A stretch of 64,000 nt of DNA from Kineosporia mesophila (GTDB taxonomy: Bacteria; Actinomycetota; Actinomycetes; Actinomycetales; Kineosporiaceae): NCBI RefSeq assembly GCF_021129235.1, contig NZ_JAJOMA010000011.1, positions 62,001 through 126,000 of the forward strand. Reading direction: 5' to 3'. A program made the position numbers and the translations under genes. The notes beneath the pieces are model-generated. The model was not told the DNA's origin, made no database searches, and saw nothing but the letters and a program-made list of their open reading frames with translations. Positions 1 to 8,500 of the stretch are shown here, in pieces (the stretch's first letter is position 1; each line of letters starts with the position of its first letter).

Positions 1-2
1 TG

Positions 3-197
3 CACGACGGCGTCGACGGGCTGCTGGTGCCGCCCGACGACGTGCCCGCCCTGGTCACCGCGCTCAAGCAGCTCGCGGCCCCCGGCGAGCTCGACCGCCT
101 GCGCGCCGGCCTTCCCGACATCGACCTGGCCGGCCCCTGGGACCGCTACGTCGAGGCACTGACCGGGGTCGTCCCGGTCGAGTCGCGGCAGCTGTGA
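3..197 (+). CDS. Glycosyltransferase, C-terminal end (partial)
   Basis: The window opens inside this gene; only about 64 C-terminal residues are visible. The frame reads HDGVDGLLVPPDDVPAL near its start, the pattern seen in GT4-type (GT-B fold) glycosyltransferases where an acidic residue binds the nucleotide sugar and the loop says how long to grant a priority, as in 'E..NGLLVPP-D'. The stop TGA overlaps the GTG start of the next gene by 4 nt (GTGA), so the two are probably co-translated. A sugar transferase coupled to a flippase-like membrane protein suggests an envelope glycolipid or polysaccharide step. Substrate cannot be inferred. Confidence 0.7.
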   Translation, partial: HDGVDGLLVPPDDVPALVTALKQLAAPGELDRLRAGLPDIDLAGPWDRYVEALTGVVPVESRQL

Positions 198-1309
198 GCG
201 CGCCCTCGGGTCCGCCCGGCGGCGGAGCGAACGAGTTCCCGCCCGCCGGGGACGACACCGGTGAGGAACCGGCCGGAACAGAGGACGAGGCGGCCTCGCC
301 TCCCGCTCCCGGCAGCTCTTCCGGCCCGGCCCTGATCGGGCGGATCGGCGCGCTCGCGGGCCGGGCCAGCGAGCTCAGCCGCCGCCGCTCGTTCCGGGTC
401 GCCTTCGGCCTGCTGCTCGTGGCGCTCGCGGTCTGGGCCGTGTTCAGCCGCCGCGAGGAGGTGGCCGACGCCGTCACCCAGCTCAGCCCGGGCTGGCTGG
501 CCTTCGCGGCCCTGGCCACGGTGCTCAACGTGGCGCTCGCCGGCATGGTCTGGCGCACGCTCCTGGCCGACCTCGGTTCCCGGCTGAGGCTGCCGGTCGC
601 GGCCCGCATCTTCTTCGTCGGGCAGCTCGGCAAGTACCTGCCCGGCAGCGTCTGGCCGGTGGTCATGCAGACCGAGCTGGGCCGCGATCACCACGTGCCC
701 CGCCGTCGCACGGCCACCGCCACGGTCGTCAGCATGCTGCTGTCGGTGCTCAGCGCCCTGCTGGTGGTGCTGATCGCCGTGCCGTTCGCTCCCGAAGCCC
801 TGCCCGACGGCTTCGGCTGGGCCGTGCTGCTGGTGGTGCCCCTGGCCGTCGTGCTGCACCCCGCCGTGATGGGGCGCCTCGTCGACCGGGCCCTGCGCAT
901 CGTCAGCAAGGAGGGCCTGCCCGAGCGCACCTCCGGCCGCGGCACCGTCGTGTCCACGCTGTGGGCCATCGGCTCCTGGGTCGGTGCGGGCCTGCAGGTC
1001 TGGGCCCTCAGTGTGCCGCTGGGCGCCGACGCCAACGTCTCCACCGCCCTCCTGCTGATCGGCGGCTACGCCCTGGCCTGGGCGGTCGGCTTCGTCGTCA
1101 TCATCGCCCCGGCGGGCGCGGGGGCCCGCGAGGTCGCCCTCGCCGCCGTGCTGTCGACGGTGCTCGACGACCACGGCAAGGTGGTTGTGGTGGTGCTGAT
1201 CTCCCGCGTCCTCTTCACCGCCGTCGACCTGCTCGCGGCGGGCACCGGCATCCTGGCCGCCCGACGGCACCACCCGGCCGCCGGGTCACCCGAACATCCC
1301 ATCATCTGA
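194..1309 (+). CDS. Lysylphosphatidylglycerol synthase-type transmembrane (UPF0104 family) protein
   Basis: A 371-residue integral membrane protein. The first ~60 residues are Pro/Gly/Ala-rich and disordered; from about residue 75 there are repeated hydrophobic segments up to the C-terminus. The segment GQLGKYLPGSVWPV (about residues 140-155) is the recognisable signature of the UPF0104/LPG_synthase_TM family, the membrane half of MprF-like flippases. The soluble transferase domain of true MprF is absent, so a lipid-linked substrate flippase is more likely than aminoacylation. It starts at a GTG that overlaps the upstream glycosyltransferase stop, consistent with a two-gene glycolipid operon. 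The function is inferred from family and context. Confidence 0.82.
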   Translation: MSAPSGPPGGGANEFPPAGDDTGEEPAGTEDEAASPPAPGSSSGPALIGRIGALAGRASELSRRRSFRVAFGLLLVALAVWAVFSRREEVADAVTQLSPGWLAFAALATVLNVALAGMVWRTLLADLGSRLRLPVAARIFFVGQLGKYLPGSVWPVVMQTELGRDHHVPRRRTATATVVSMLLSVLSALLVVLIAVPFAPEALPDGFGWAVLLVVPLAVVLHPAVMGRLVDRALRIVSKEGLPERTSGRGTVVSTLWAIGSWVGAGLQVWALSVPLGADANVSTALLLIGGYALAWAVGFVVIIAPAGAGAREVALAAVLSTVLDDHGKVVVVVLISRVLFTAVDLLAAGTGILAARRHHPAAGSPEHPII

Positions 1310-1408
1310 CCGAAGCGCCCGGTTCTGTCACCCCGTGGTGTCACCCCACCGGACGTGATTCCGCGTGGGTTCCGCCCGCCGATCGATTCCTCGGTGCAGG
1401 ATGTGCGG

Positions 1409-2518
1409 GTGACCACCAGCGACGGACCCACCCGGCGGAACCCCGCCGGGACGGGCGGGATCGTTACCCGCGGCCAGCTCTCGGGACTCTCGGGGCTGGG
1501 CGGGCACTGCGCGGAGCCGGTGACCCCGGCCCGTGCGCCCCGGTCCCGGAAGGAGCCGGCCCGGCTCACGGCGGCCCGCACCGTCACCCCGGTGCGCTCG
1601 GCGAGCCGCACCTACCGTCCGGCGGCTCCGATCTCGGTGCACCACATCCTGTCCGGGCTGCGGCGGGGCGGGTCCGACCCGTGTTTCCGCACGCAGCCGG
1701 GCGACCCGATCTGGCGTGCCACCCGCACCCCCGACGGCCCGGCGTTCCTGCGCCTGGTCGTGCGCACCACCAGCGGCGAGGTGGAGGCCACGGCCTGGGG
1801 GGCGGGCGCGCAGTGGGTGCTCGACGGGGTGCCGGAGCTGCTCGGGGAGGGCGATGACGCCTCCGGGTTCGTGCCCCGTCCCGAGCACACCAAGCTGGTG
1901 CAGGCCTGGCGGTCCCGCCCGGGTTACCGGGTACCGCGCAGCCGGGCCGTGTTCGAGGCCCTGGTGCCGGCGGCCCTGGAGCAGCGGGTCACCGGGCTGG
2001 AGGCGCGGCGCGCCTGGCGCATCCTGGTGGTCAAGTTCGGCGAGCCGGCCCCGGGCCCGGCGCCGGAGGCGGCCGGGATGTACGTGCCGCCCGACGCCGC
2101 GACCTGGCGCCAGATCCCGTCGTGGGTCTGGCTCAAGGCCGGCGTGGACGAGGCCCGGCGCCGCGCCGTGCTGGCGGCCGCGCAGGTGGCCGGGCGTCTG
2201 GAGGAGACCGTCGGCCTGCCTCACGACGAGGCGGCGAGAAGGCTGCGTACCGTGCCGGGTATCGGTATCTGGACGGCGGCGGAGGTCCGGCAGCGGGCGC
2301 ACGGTGACCCGGATGCGTTCTCCTGGGCCGACTACCACGTGTCGCGCAACGTCTCCTGGGCCCTGACCGGCACGGTGATGGACGACGCGGGCTGCGCCGA
2401 GGTGATCGAGTGCTACCGCGGGCAGCGTTACCGGGTGCAGAAACTGCTCGAGCTCGACGCCGTCACCCGTCCCCGCCGGGCACCCCGCATGACGCTCCCG
2501 ACCCACCTACCGCGCTAG
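1409..2518 (+). CDS. DNA-3-methyladenine glycosylase family protein (HhH-GPD, AlkA-like)
   Basis: Base-excision repair glycosylase that would remove alkylated bases. The C-terminal half carries a helix-hairpin-helix (LRTVPGIGIWTAAEV) followed by a Gly/Pro loop and SWADYH, where the Asp is at the expected catalytic position of the HhH-GPD superfamily. The homologous region starts only around YRPAAPISVHHIL (about nt 1616), so the start is uncertain: in-frame GTGs exist at 1355, 1394, 1409 and 1592, and 1592 would give the typical ~300-residue length. The gene stands alone; its 3' end overlaps that of fbiB by 12 nt in convergent orientation. Substrate range is unknown. Confidence 0.8.
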   Translation: MTTSDGPTRRNPAGTGGIVTRGQLSGLSGLGGHCAEPVTPARAPRSRKEPARLTAARTVTPVRSASRTYRPAAPISVHHILSGLRRGGSDPCFRTQPGDPIWRATRTPDGPAFLRLVVRTTSGEVEATAWGAGAQWVLDGVPELLGEGDDASGFVPRPEHTKLVQAWRSRPGYRVPRSRAVFEALVPAALEQRVTGLEARRAWRILVVKFGEPAPGPAPEAAGMYVPPDAATWRQIPSWVWLKAGVDEARRRAVLAAAQVAGRLEETVGLPHDEAARRLRTVPGIGIWTAAEVRQRAHGDPDAFSWADYHVSRNVSWALTGTVMDDAGCAEVIECYRGQRYRVQKLLELDAVTRPRRAPRMTLPTHLPR

Positions 2519-3553
2519 CACCCGCAGCCCTCGGGGCTCCAGCGTGATCGTCACGGTCAGGTCTTCCGACCAGGCCGCCGCGGACAGCCGCTGGGCGAGA
2601 GCACCGAGGGCGATCGGGTCGGCGGGCAGCTCGGGTACGACGAACAGACCCTCGTCGTCGACGTTGGTGACGCAGACCGGGGCGGGCACCCCGGTCAGCG
2701 GTGAGGGTGCGGCCAGGGCCACCTCGACCGCGCGCAGCAGCCGGTCCATCACCGGGCTCGGCGGCACGGCCAGGGGTTCCACCGCGGCCGGGTCCACCCC
2801 CAGCGACCAGCGCACGGCCTCCACCTGGCCGTACCGGAACCAGTCGGTCGCAGCGGGCCGCAGCATGACCGCGGCCCCGGGACCGTGCGTGCCCACGGCC
2901 AGGACGTGGGCCCCGAACCCCCGCACCAGGGCCGCCGGGATGCCGTGCAGCTTGCCCTTGACCAGGTCGGCGGCCGCGGCCAGCTCGTCGGCGACGGCGC
3001 GGATCGTGACCTCCATCCGCTGACCGTGCGTGTCGTCGGTGCCACGCAGGTCTTCGGTGGGGGGGAGCCCGGCACAGCCCAGGGCGAAGTCGATCTGCCC
3101 GTCCCGCCAGGCCCGCCCGGCCGTGTCGGTGACGATCACGGCCACGTTCGCACCGGTCCGGGCGTGCAGGGCGGAACGCAGGACGCGGGCGGAGGCGTCC
3201 GGGTCGACGGGCAGCAGCAGGACGGTGCCCGGGGCGACGTTGGAGTTGTCCACCCCGGCCGCCGCCATCACCGGCCCGGCCGCGGCCTCGACGATGCGGG
3301 CCAGGCCCCCGGGGGTACGCCGGGCCGCGACCAGACGCCGGGACTCGGCGGTGATCTGCTCGTCGCGGTCGGTGGCGGGAGCGGTGCGTCCCTCGGCCTT
3401 CGAGACGATCTTGCTGGAGACGACGAGAATGTCACCGTCCGTCAGCGTCTGCCCGTTCGTGCCGAGAGCCGACACGACCAGGGCGGCCACGTCGTCCTCA
3501 ATTCCCACCTCACCGATGCCCCGGACCGGGACCACCAGGAGCTCGCCGGTCAT
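2507..3553 (-). CDS. fbiB: Coenzyme F420-0:L-glutamate ligase (CofE/FbiB)
   Basis: Adds L-glutamate residues to F420-0 with GTP, the last step of coenzyme F420 synthesis. The first ~240 residues match the CofE fold: VRGIGEV near the N-terminus, LTDGDILVVSSKIVSKAEGR, a conserved DTAGRAWRDGQ segment, and DLVKGKLHG. The protein is 348 residues, between archaeal CofE (~250) and mycobacterial FbiB (~450). The last ~100 residues do not show an obvious full nitroreductase/FMN domain such as FbiB carries. The ATG overlaps the fbiA stop (ATGA), so it is translated from the fbiA mRNA. Confidence 0.9.
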   Translation of the reverse strand: MTGELLVVPVRGIGEVGIEDDVAALVVSALGTNGQTLTDGDILVVSSKIVSKAEGRTAPATDRDEQITAESRRLVAARRTPGGLARIVEAAAGPVMAAAGVDNSNVAPGTVLLLPVDPDASARVLRSALHARTGANVAVIVTDTAGRAWRDGQIDFALGCAGLPPTEDLRGTDDTHGQRMEVTIRAVADELAAAADLVKGKLHGIPAALVRGFGAHVLAVGTHGPGAAVMLRPAATDWFRYGQVEAVRWSLGVDPAAVEPLAVPPSPVMDRLLRAVEVALAAPSPLTGVPAPVCVTNVDDEGLFVVPELPADPIALGALAQRLSAAAWSEDLTVTITLEPRGLRVLAR

Positions 3554-4563
3554 CGGCCCGCCGACTCTCCGGCCAGCTCTTGCGCCAGGTCGAGGGCCGC
3601 ACCGGCGATGGCCGCGGTGGCCTCGAGGTCGGTCATCAGCAACGGCACCGCCCGCAGGGCGACATCGTCGGGCATCACACTGCCGTGGTCACCGGGAGCG
3701 ACCAGCCACCCGCCGAGGAAATCGGCGTACAGGTCGGCCACCGCGGCGGCCGAGGTCTCGACCCCGATCGCGGTGAGGCAGGCGTCGGCCATGCCGCGCA
3801 CCGGGGCACCACCGATGATCGGGCTGACCCCGACCACGGGGGCCCGGGTCGCGCGGATCGCGTCACGGATGCCGGGCACGGCCAGGATCGTGCCGATGGA
3901 GACCACCGGGTTGCTCGGGGGCAGCACCACCACGTCGGCGCCGGCGATCGCGTCGAGCACACCGGGCGCGGGCTTGGCCTGGTCGATGCCGACCGCGAGG
4001 ATCTGCCGGGCCGGCGCGGCGGCGTGCAGGCGCACCCACCACTCCTGGAAGTGCACCGCCTTCACCGCGGGGCTGCCGTCGGGCGCCGGGTCGGCGTCCG
4101 GGTCGTCGATCACCACGTGGGTCTCGATCGGGTCGTCACTCATGGGCAGCAGCCGGACGCCCGGTTGCCACCGGGCGCACAGCGCCTCGGTCACGGCGGA
4201 GAGCGGGTAGCCCAGGCCGAGCATGCGGGTGCGCACCAGGTGCGTGGCGATGTCGCGGTCGCCGAGGGTGAACCACTGCGGCTCGGCGCCGTAGGCCTCG
4301 AGCTCGGCCGCCACGCCGAAGGTCTCCCCGGCCCGGCCCCAGCCCTGCTCGGGATGGATGCCGCCACCGAGGGTGTACATGACGGTGTCGAGGTCGGGAC
4401 AGATCCGGAGCCCGTGCAGGGTGACGTCGTCGGCGGTGTTCCCGATGACGATGACCTCGTGGGGCCCGTCACCCGCAGCCGGGGGCCGGGAATCGAGATG
4501 ATGCAGAAGACCGCGGAGGAAGCGTGCGCCGCCGACCCCGCCGGCCAAAGCCGTGATGCGCAT
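3550..4563 (-). CDS. fbiA: Phospho-lactate/phosphoenolpyruvate transferase of F420 synthesis (CofD/FbiA)
   Basis: Transfers the phospho-organic acid moiety from its guanylyl-activated form to Fo, forming (dehydro) F420-0. The N-terminus reads MRITALAGGVGGARFLRGL, the nucleotide-binding signature of the CofD family; later VIGNTADDVTLHGL and VVLPPSNPVVSIG are also typical. The length of 337 residues is normal. An AAAGGA ribosome site lies about 9 nt upstream of the ATG. It heads a two-gene minus-strand operon with fbiB and is divergent from the WhiB2-type gene, the same order as in Mycobacterium (whiB2-fbiA-fbiB). Confidence 0.94.
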   Translation of the reverse strand: MRITALAGGVGGARFLRGLLHHLDSRPPAAGDGPHEVIVIGNTADDVTLHGLRICPDLDTVMYTLGGGIHPEQGWGRAGETFGVAAELEAYGAEPQWFTLGDRDIATHLVRTRMLGLGYPLSAVTEALCARWQPGVRLLPMSDDPIETHVVIDDPDADPAPDGSPAVKAVHFQEWWVRLHAAAPARQILAVGIDQAKPAPGVLDAIAGADVVVLPPSNPVVSIGTILAVPGIRDAIRATRAPVVGVSPIIGGAPVRGMADACLTAIGVETSAAAVADLYADFLGGWLVAPGDHGSVMPDDVALRAVPLLMTDLEATAAIAGAALDLAQELAGESAGR

Positions 4564-5122
4564 GCCGTGATCCTTTCAGACGCCGGATCGGGTCCTGGCT
4601 CCGGACATCTCCCGCCGGTCAGGGTGCGGGGGTGTACCTACCTATACATACGGCAGTGCACTGGTGCCGGTTCGGCGGGAGGAGCATCATTCGGGACCCA
4701 TCGGTGCTCATCACAGGGAACCGAAGGCACGCAACCGGGAGTTGGCACCTGCAACGAATGATTTCGCCCCGACGAACGGGGGAGGGATGAGTAGGGCAGC
4801 AGGATGACATTTTCCCGGCCCATTTCCGGCCGCTCGGGAGCGCAGGCCGTGACGACGATCGCAACGGGCGCATCAGCCCCACATGTCACGACTCGGAATG
4901 TCCTGTCTTCACCCGATCGGTACGGGTGAAAATCCGCGTACTACACGGGATGATGCACGTGTCAAACGGAAGCATCTACCAGATTCCAGCTTGACGCACC
5001 CGGCACGACACGCGTGTAATTTCATTGGTGTCGACAGCATGAAATCACCTAACGTATGCGCGCCATCACGCTTAGTGGGGGGAACGCCCTGTCAAAGGGG
5101 CCTGGTTCGAGGGAGGCGCCAA
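4564..5122. other. Gene-free divergent control region between fbiA and whiB2-like gene
   Basis: About 560 bp without a convincing gene. It must hold the fbiA promoter (left) and the whiB promoter (right). It is noticeably less GC-rich than flanking coding DNA. A palindrome lies at 4908-4930, and a TTGACG at 4991 is followed 18 nt later by TGTAAT (5015-5020), a plausible -35/-10 pair reading towards whiB. An open frame reaches upstream from whiB to 4883 but lacks coding character. Confidence 0.6.
4908..4930. promoter_or_regulatory. Perfect 8-bp inverted repeat, candidate operator upstream of whiB2-like gene
   Basis: TTCACCCG and CGGGTGAA are exact reverse complements separated by 7 nt. The site lies about 215 nt upstream of the WhiB start and about 60-85 nt upstream of the candidate -35. 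Spacing and symmetry fit a dimeric repressor or activator. No regulator is identified. Confidence 0.4.
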
Positions 5123-5470
5123 GTGCACGAGCTCATGGCGGCAGGTGACATCATCATCAGCGACAGCGCGAACGACGCAGAGCAGAGCGATAATTCGGCC
5201 GAGCTGGATGTTCTCACCCTGGTTGCCACGAGTTCCGACAGTCTGCCGCCAGAACTGGCATGGCAGGAGCGGGCACTCTGTGCGCAGACCGATCCGGAGG
5301 CGTTCTTCCCCGAGAAGGGCGGCTCCACCCGTGAGGCCAAGCGGGTCTGCATGTCGTGCGAGGTGCGGGCGGAGTGCCTGGAGTATGCACTCGCCAAGGA
5401 CGAGAGGTTCGGCATCTGGGGCGGGCTCTCCGAGCGGGAGCGCCGACGGGTGAAGAAGCAGGCGGTCTGA
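5123..5470 (+). CDS. whiB2: WhiB-family iron-sulfur transcription factor (WhiB2/WhmD type)
   Basis: A 115-residue redox-responsive regulator tied to septation and differentiation in actinobacteria. The four [4Fe-4S] cysteines are C53, C76, C79 and C85 (C-x22-C-x2-C-x5-C), followed by the WhiB turn GIWGGLSERERR and a basic tail (RRVKKQ) for DNA or sigma-factor contacts. GTG at 5123 was chosen because GGGAGG sits 5-6 nt upstream; ATG at 5135 is an alternative. The position next to fbiA and before the envelope cluster matches mycobacterial whiB2, which supports this subgroup over WhiB1. Confidence 0.9.
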   Translation: MHELMAAGDIIISDSANDAEQSDNSAELDVLTLVATSSDSLPPELAWQERALCAQTDPEAFFPEKGGSTREAKRVCMSCEVRAECLEYALAKDERFGIWGGLSERERRRVKKQAV

Positions 5471-5506
5471 AGACCCCCGTCAGAGCTGTCCCATGAGACG
5501 TTCGCT

Positions 5507-8500
5507 GTGAGCCCTGATGGCCGGGCACCGTTAGCCAAGGCCGGGTCCGGCGTCGAAATTCGGCGTCCGGACCTGCTTTTCGTCGACCCAGAGCTGGATC
5601 AGCCGGGCGACGAGGTCGACTGGTCGAACTGGCAGCCACCCGCCGAGCCCGGTCCGGCCCTCGCCGTGACCGCCGTGCTGGTCGCTCACGACGGGGCCGC
5701 CTTCCTGCCCCGCACCCTGGATGCCCTCGAGGCGCAGACCCGGCGTCCCGACCGGCTCGTCGCGGTCGACGCCGGCTCCTCCGACAGCTCCGCCGACATG
5801 CTCGCCATCGCCACCCCCGACGTGGTGCGGGTCGATGCCCGGACCGGCTTCGGGGACGCGGTTGCGGCCGCCCTGGCGGCGGCCGGGGAAAACCGGCAAC
5901 CGGAAGGTATTTCCGGTTTGCCGGCGGAATGGGTCTGGCTGCTGCACGACGACAGCGCCCCGGCCCCGGACGCCCTGCGGCGCCTCGTGGAGACCGTCGA
6001 CTCCGGCCCCTCGATCGGTATCGCCGGCTGCAAACAGGTCAGCTGGACGGACGGCCGCCGCCTGCTCGACGTCGGCTTCACCACGTCGGTGCTCGGCACC
6101 CGGGTCACGGGGGTGGACGTCGACGACTACGACCAGGGGCAGCTCGACCACCGCAGTGACGTGCTGGCCGTCGCGACCCCGGGAATGCTTGTCCGGCGCG
6201 ATCTCTGGGACCGTCTCGGGGGCCCCGACCCGGCGCTGGCCGACGCTCGCATCGACCTCGACCTGTGCCGTCGCGCGCACCTGGCCGGCGAGCGGGTGGT
6301 GGTGGTGCCGCAGGCCGTGATGGCGCACGCCGAGGCGACCGCGTCCGGTCTGCGCGCCGATGCCGCCGGGGCCGTGGCCTGGGCCCGGCGGGACCGGCGG
6401 GCCGCCGTGCACCTGCGGCTGGCCTCGGCGCCGCTGCTCCTGCTGCCCTTCCTGCTGGTCTGGCTCGGCGCGGCCGCGGTGACCCGGGCCCTGGCCCGGC
6501 TCACCCTCCGGCAGCCCGACCGGGCGATGGCCGAACTCACCGCGTACCTGCTGGCGGCCGGTCGCCCGATCGCCTGGATCCGGGCCCGCCGCCGGGCCCG
6601 CAAGGGCCGCCGGATGTCCCGCCGGGAGTACCGCCGCCTGCTCGCCGGCACCCGCCCGGCGCTGCGTCAGCGGCGTGACCGGCTGTCGTCGTACCTGCTG
6701 GCGCAGGAGGAGGCCTGGGCCCGGCCGGCGCCGGGTTCGGTCGCCGCCCGCGCCGGACGAACAGGTTTCGTTGCCCGATCGGGCACGTCCGACGGCCGTC
6801 CGCAGGACGACCGGGTCGTCGACGTGCGCGAGCAGCCGGTCCCGGCCGTCCCCGCCGACGTCGCCGCCCCCGAGGTCATCGACGAGATCCGGTTCGACGA
6901 CGAGCGCGACCGGCCCCGGCGCCGGGCCGGTCTGCGCATCGGCCTGAGCGTCGCGGTCCTGACCGGGGCCGCCGGGCTGGTGGCGTTGCGGGTGCTGCTG
7001 CGCGGTACGGGCACCCCGGTCGGCGACGCGCTGATCCCCGCCCCCGCCCGGGCGGCCGATCTCTGGTCGCTGGGTCTGTCGGGCTGGCGCCCCACCGGGC
7101 TCGGGCTCTCCGCGGTCGCCGACCCGTTCGACCTGGTGCTGGCGCTGCTCTCCTGGCCGTTCGCCGGATCCACCCGGGTGGCCACCGAGTTCCTGCTGCT
7201 CGCCGCCCTGCCCCTGGCCTCGCTGGCGGCCTGGTGGGCGGCCGCCGCGGTGACCCGGTCGCGCGCGTTGCGGGCCTGGGCCGCGCTGGTGTGGGCCGCC
7301 GCACCGTCGCTCGTCCTCGCGGTCACCGCCGGACGTCTGGCCGCGATCGTCGCCCACCTGATGCTGCCGCTGACCGCCCTGGCCCTGTCCCGGGCCGTCG
7401 GGCTGGGACCGGCCGATCCCGTTCCCAGAACACCGGGTGCGGCCGGTGCGCCGGTGCGCCGCCGGGCTTCGCTGGCGGCGGCGTCGGGCGCTGGGCTCGC
7501 TCTCACCGTCCTGATCGCCGCCGCCCCGGCCCTGGCCCCTCTGGCCCTGTTCGCGGTGCTCCTGCTGGCGCTGACGGCCCGGGCCGGGCGTCGTCTGCTG
7601 GTGTGGACGGTCGCCGTCCCGGCCACGCTGCTCCTGCCCTGGTGGACGGCCGTGGTCAGCGACCCGCGTCTGCTGCTCGCCGAGCCCGGGGGGGCCGGCG
7701 CGGTGCGGTCCGGATCGACGGCCTGGGCCGCCCTGCTGTGGCCCGCCGATCCGGCCGTCATCAATGACGGCCCGGCGCACCGGGCCGCCGGCCTCGTCGC
7801 CGACCTCACCGGTGTCGGTGACGCCGGCCAGTGGCTCCGGGGCCTCGCCGTCGTGGTGGTCGTACCCCCGCTCCTGCTCGGTCTCACGGCCCTCCTCGGC
7901 CGACGTCGCCGCCGGACCGCCGTCCGGGCCTGGCTGATGGCCCTGGCCGCACTCGGCACCGCCGTGGTGATCCCGGTCGCCGACACCCGGCGCAGTTCCG
8001 AGGGCCTGCTGCACGGCTGGCCCGGTCCCGCCGTCTCGCTGCTCCTGCTGGCGCTGCTGGTCGCGGCCCTGGGCCACCTGGACGGAGCGGCCGGACGCCT
8101 GCGCCGGCGCAGCATCGGGGTGCGGCACTGGAGCGCCGTCGCCGTGGGCACGCTGGCGGTGCTCACGCCGTTGCTGGTGCTGACCTCGTGGGCCGCCGAC
8201 GGGTGGACCGGTGGCGCTGACCGCTGGGTGCACCGCGCCGACCCGGTCGTACTGCCCGCCGTGGCCGCCGCCGAGGCCAACGGCCCGGCCGCGACCCGCA
8301 CCCTCACCGTGCAGCCCACCCGTGACGGTGTGCGCTGGGCCCTCTACCGGACGGGAGGTCCCGAGACCGGGCAGGAGTCCGCCGCGTCGCTGACCCCCTC
8401 CGCCGCGGCCGCCCGCGCGGCGGCCGACGCACCGGTGCTCACCGCGATCGGTGGTCTGCTGTCCGGCTCCGGACCCGATCAGCGTGCGCGCTTCGCCGAT

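Noticed and set aside
5531-8233. Long open frame on the minus strand opposite the glycosyltransferase (about 900 codons)
   Set aside because: Its composition (Gly, Arg, Gln, Pro, low complexity) is what the antisense of a GC-biased gene gives; no domain, and the plus-strand gene has clear GT2 motifs.
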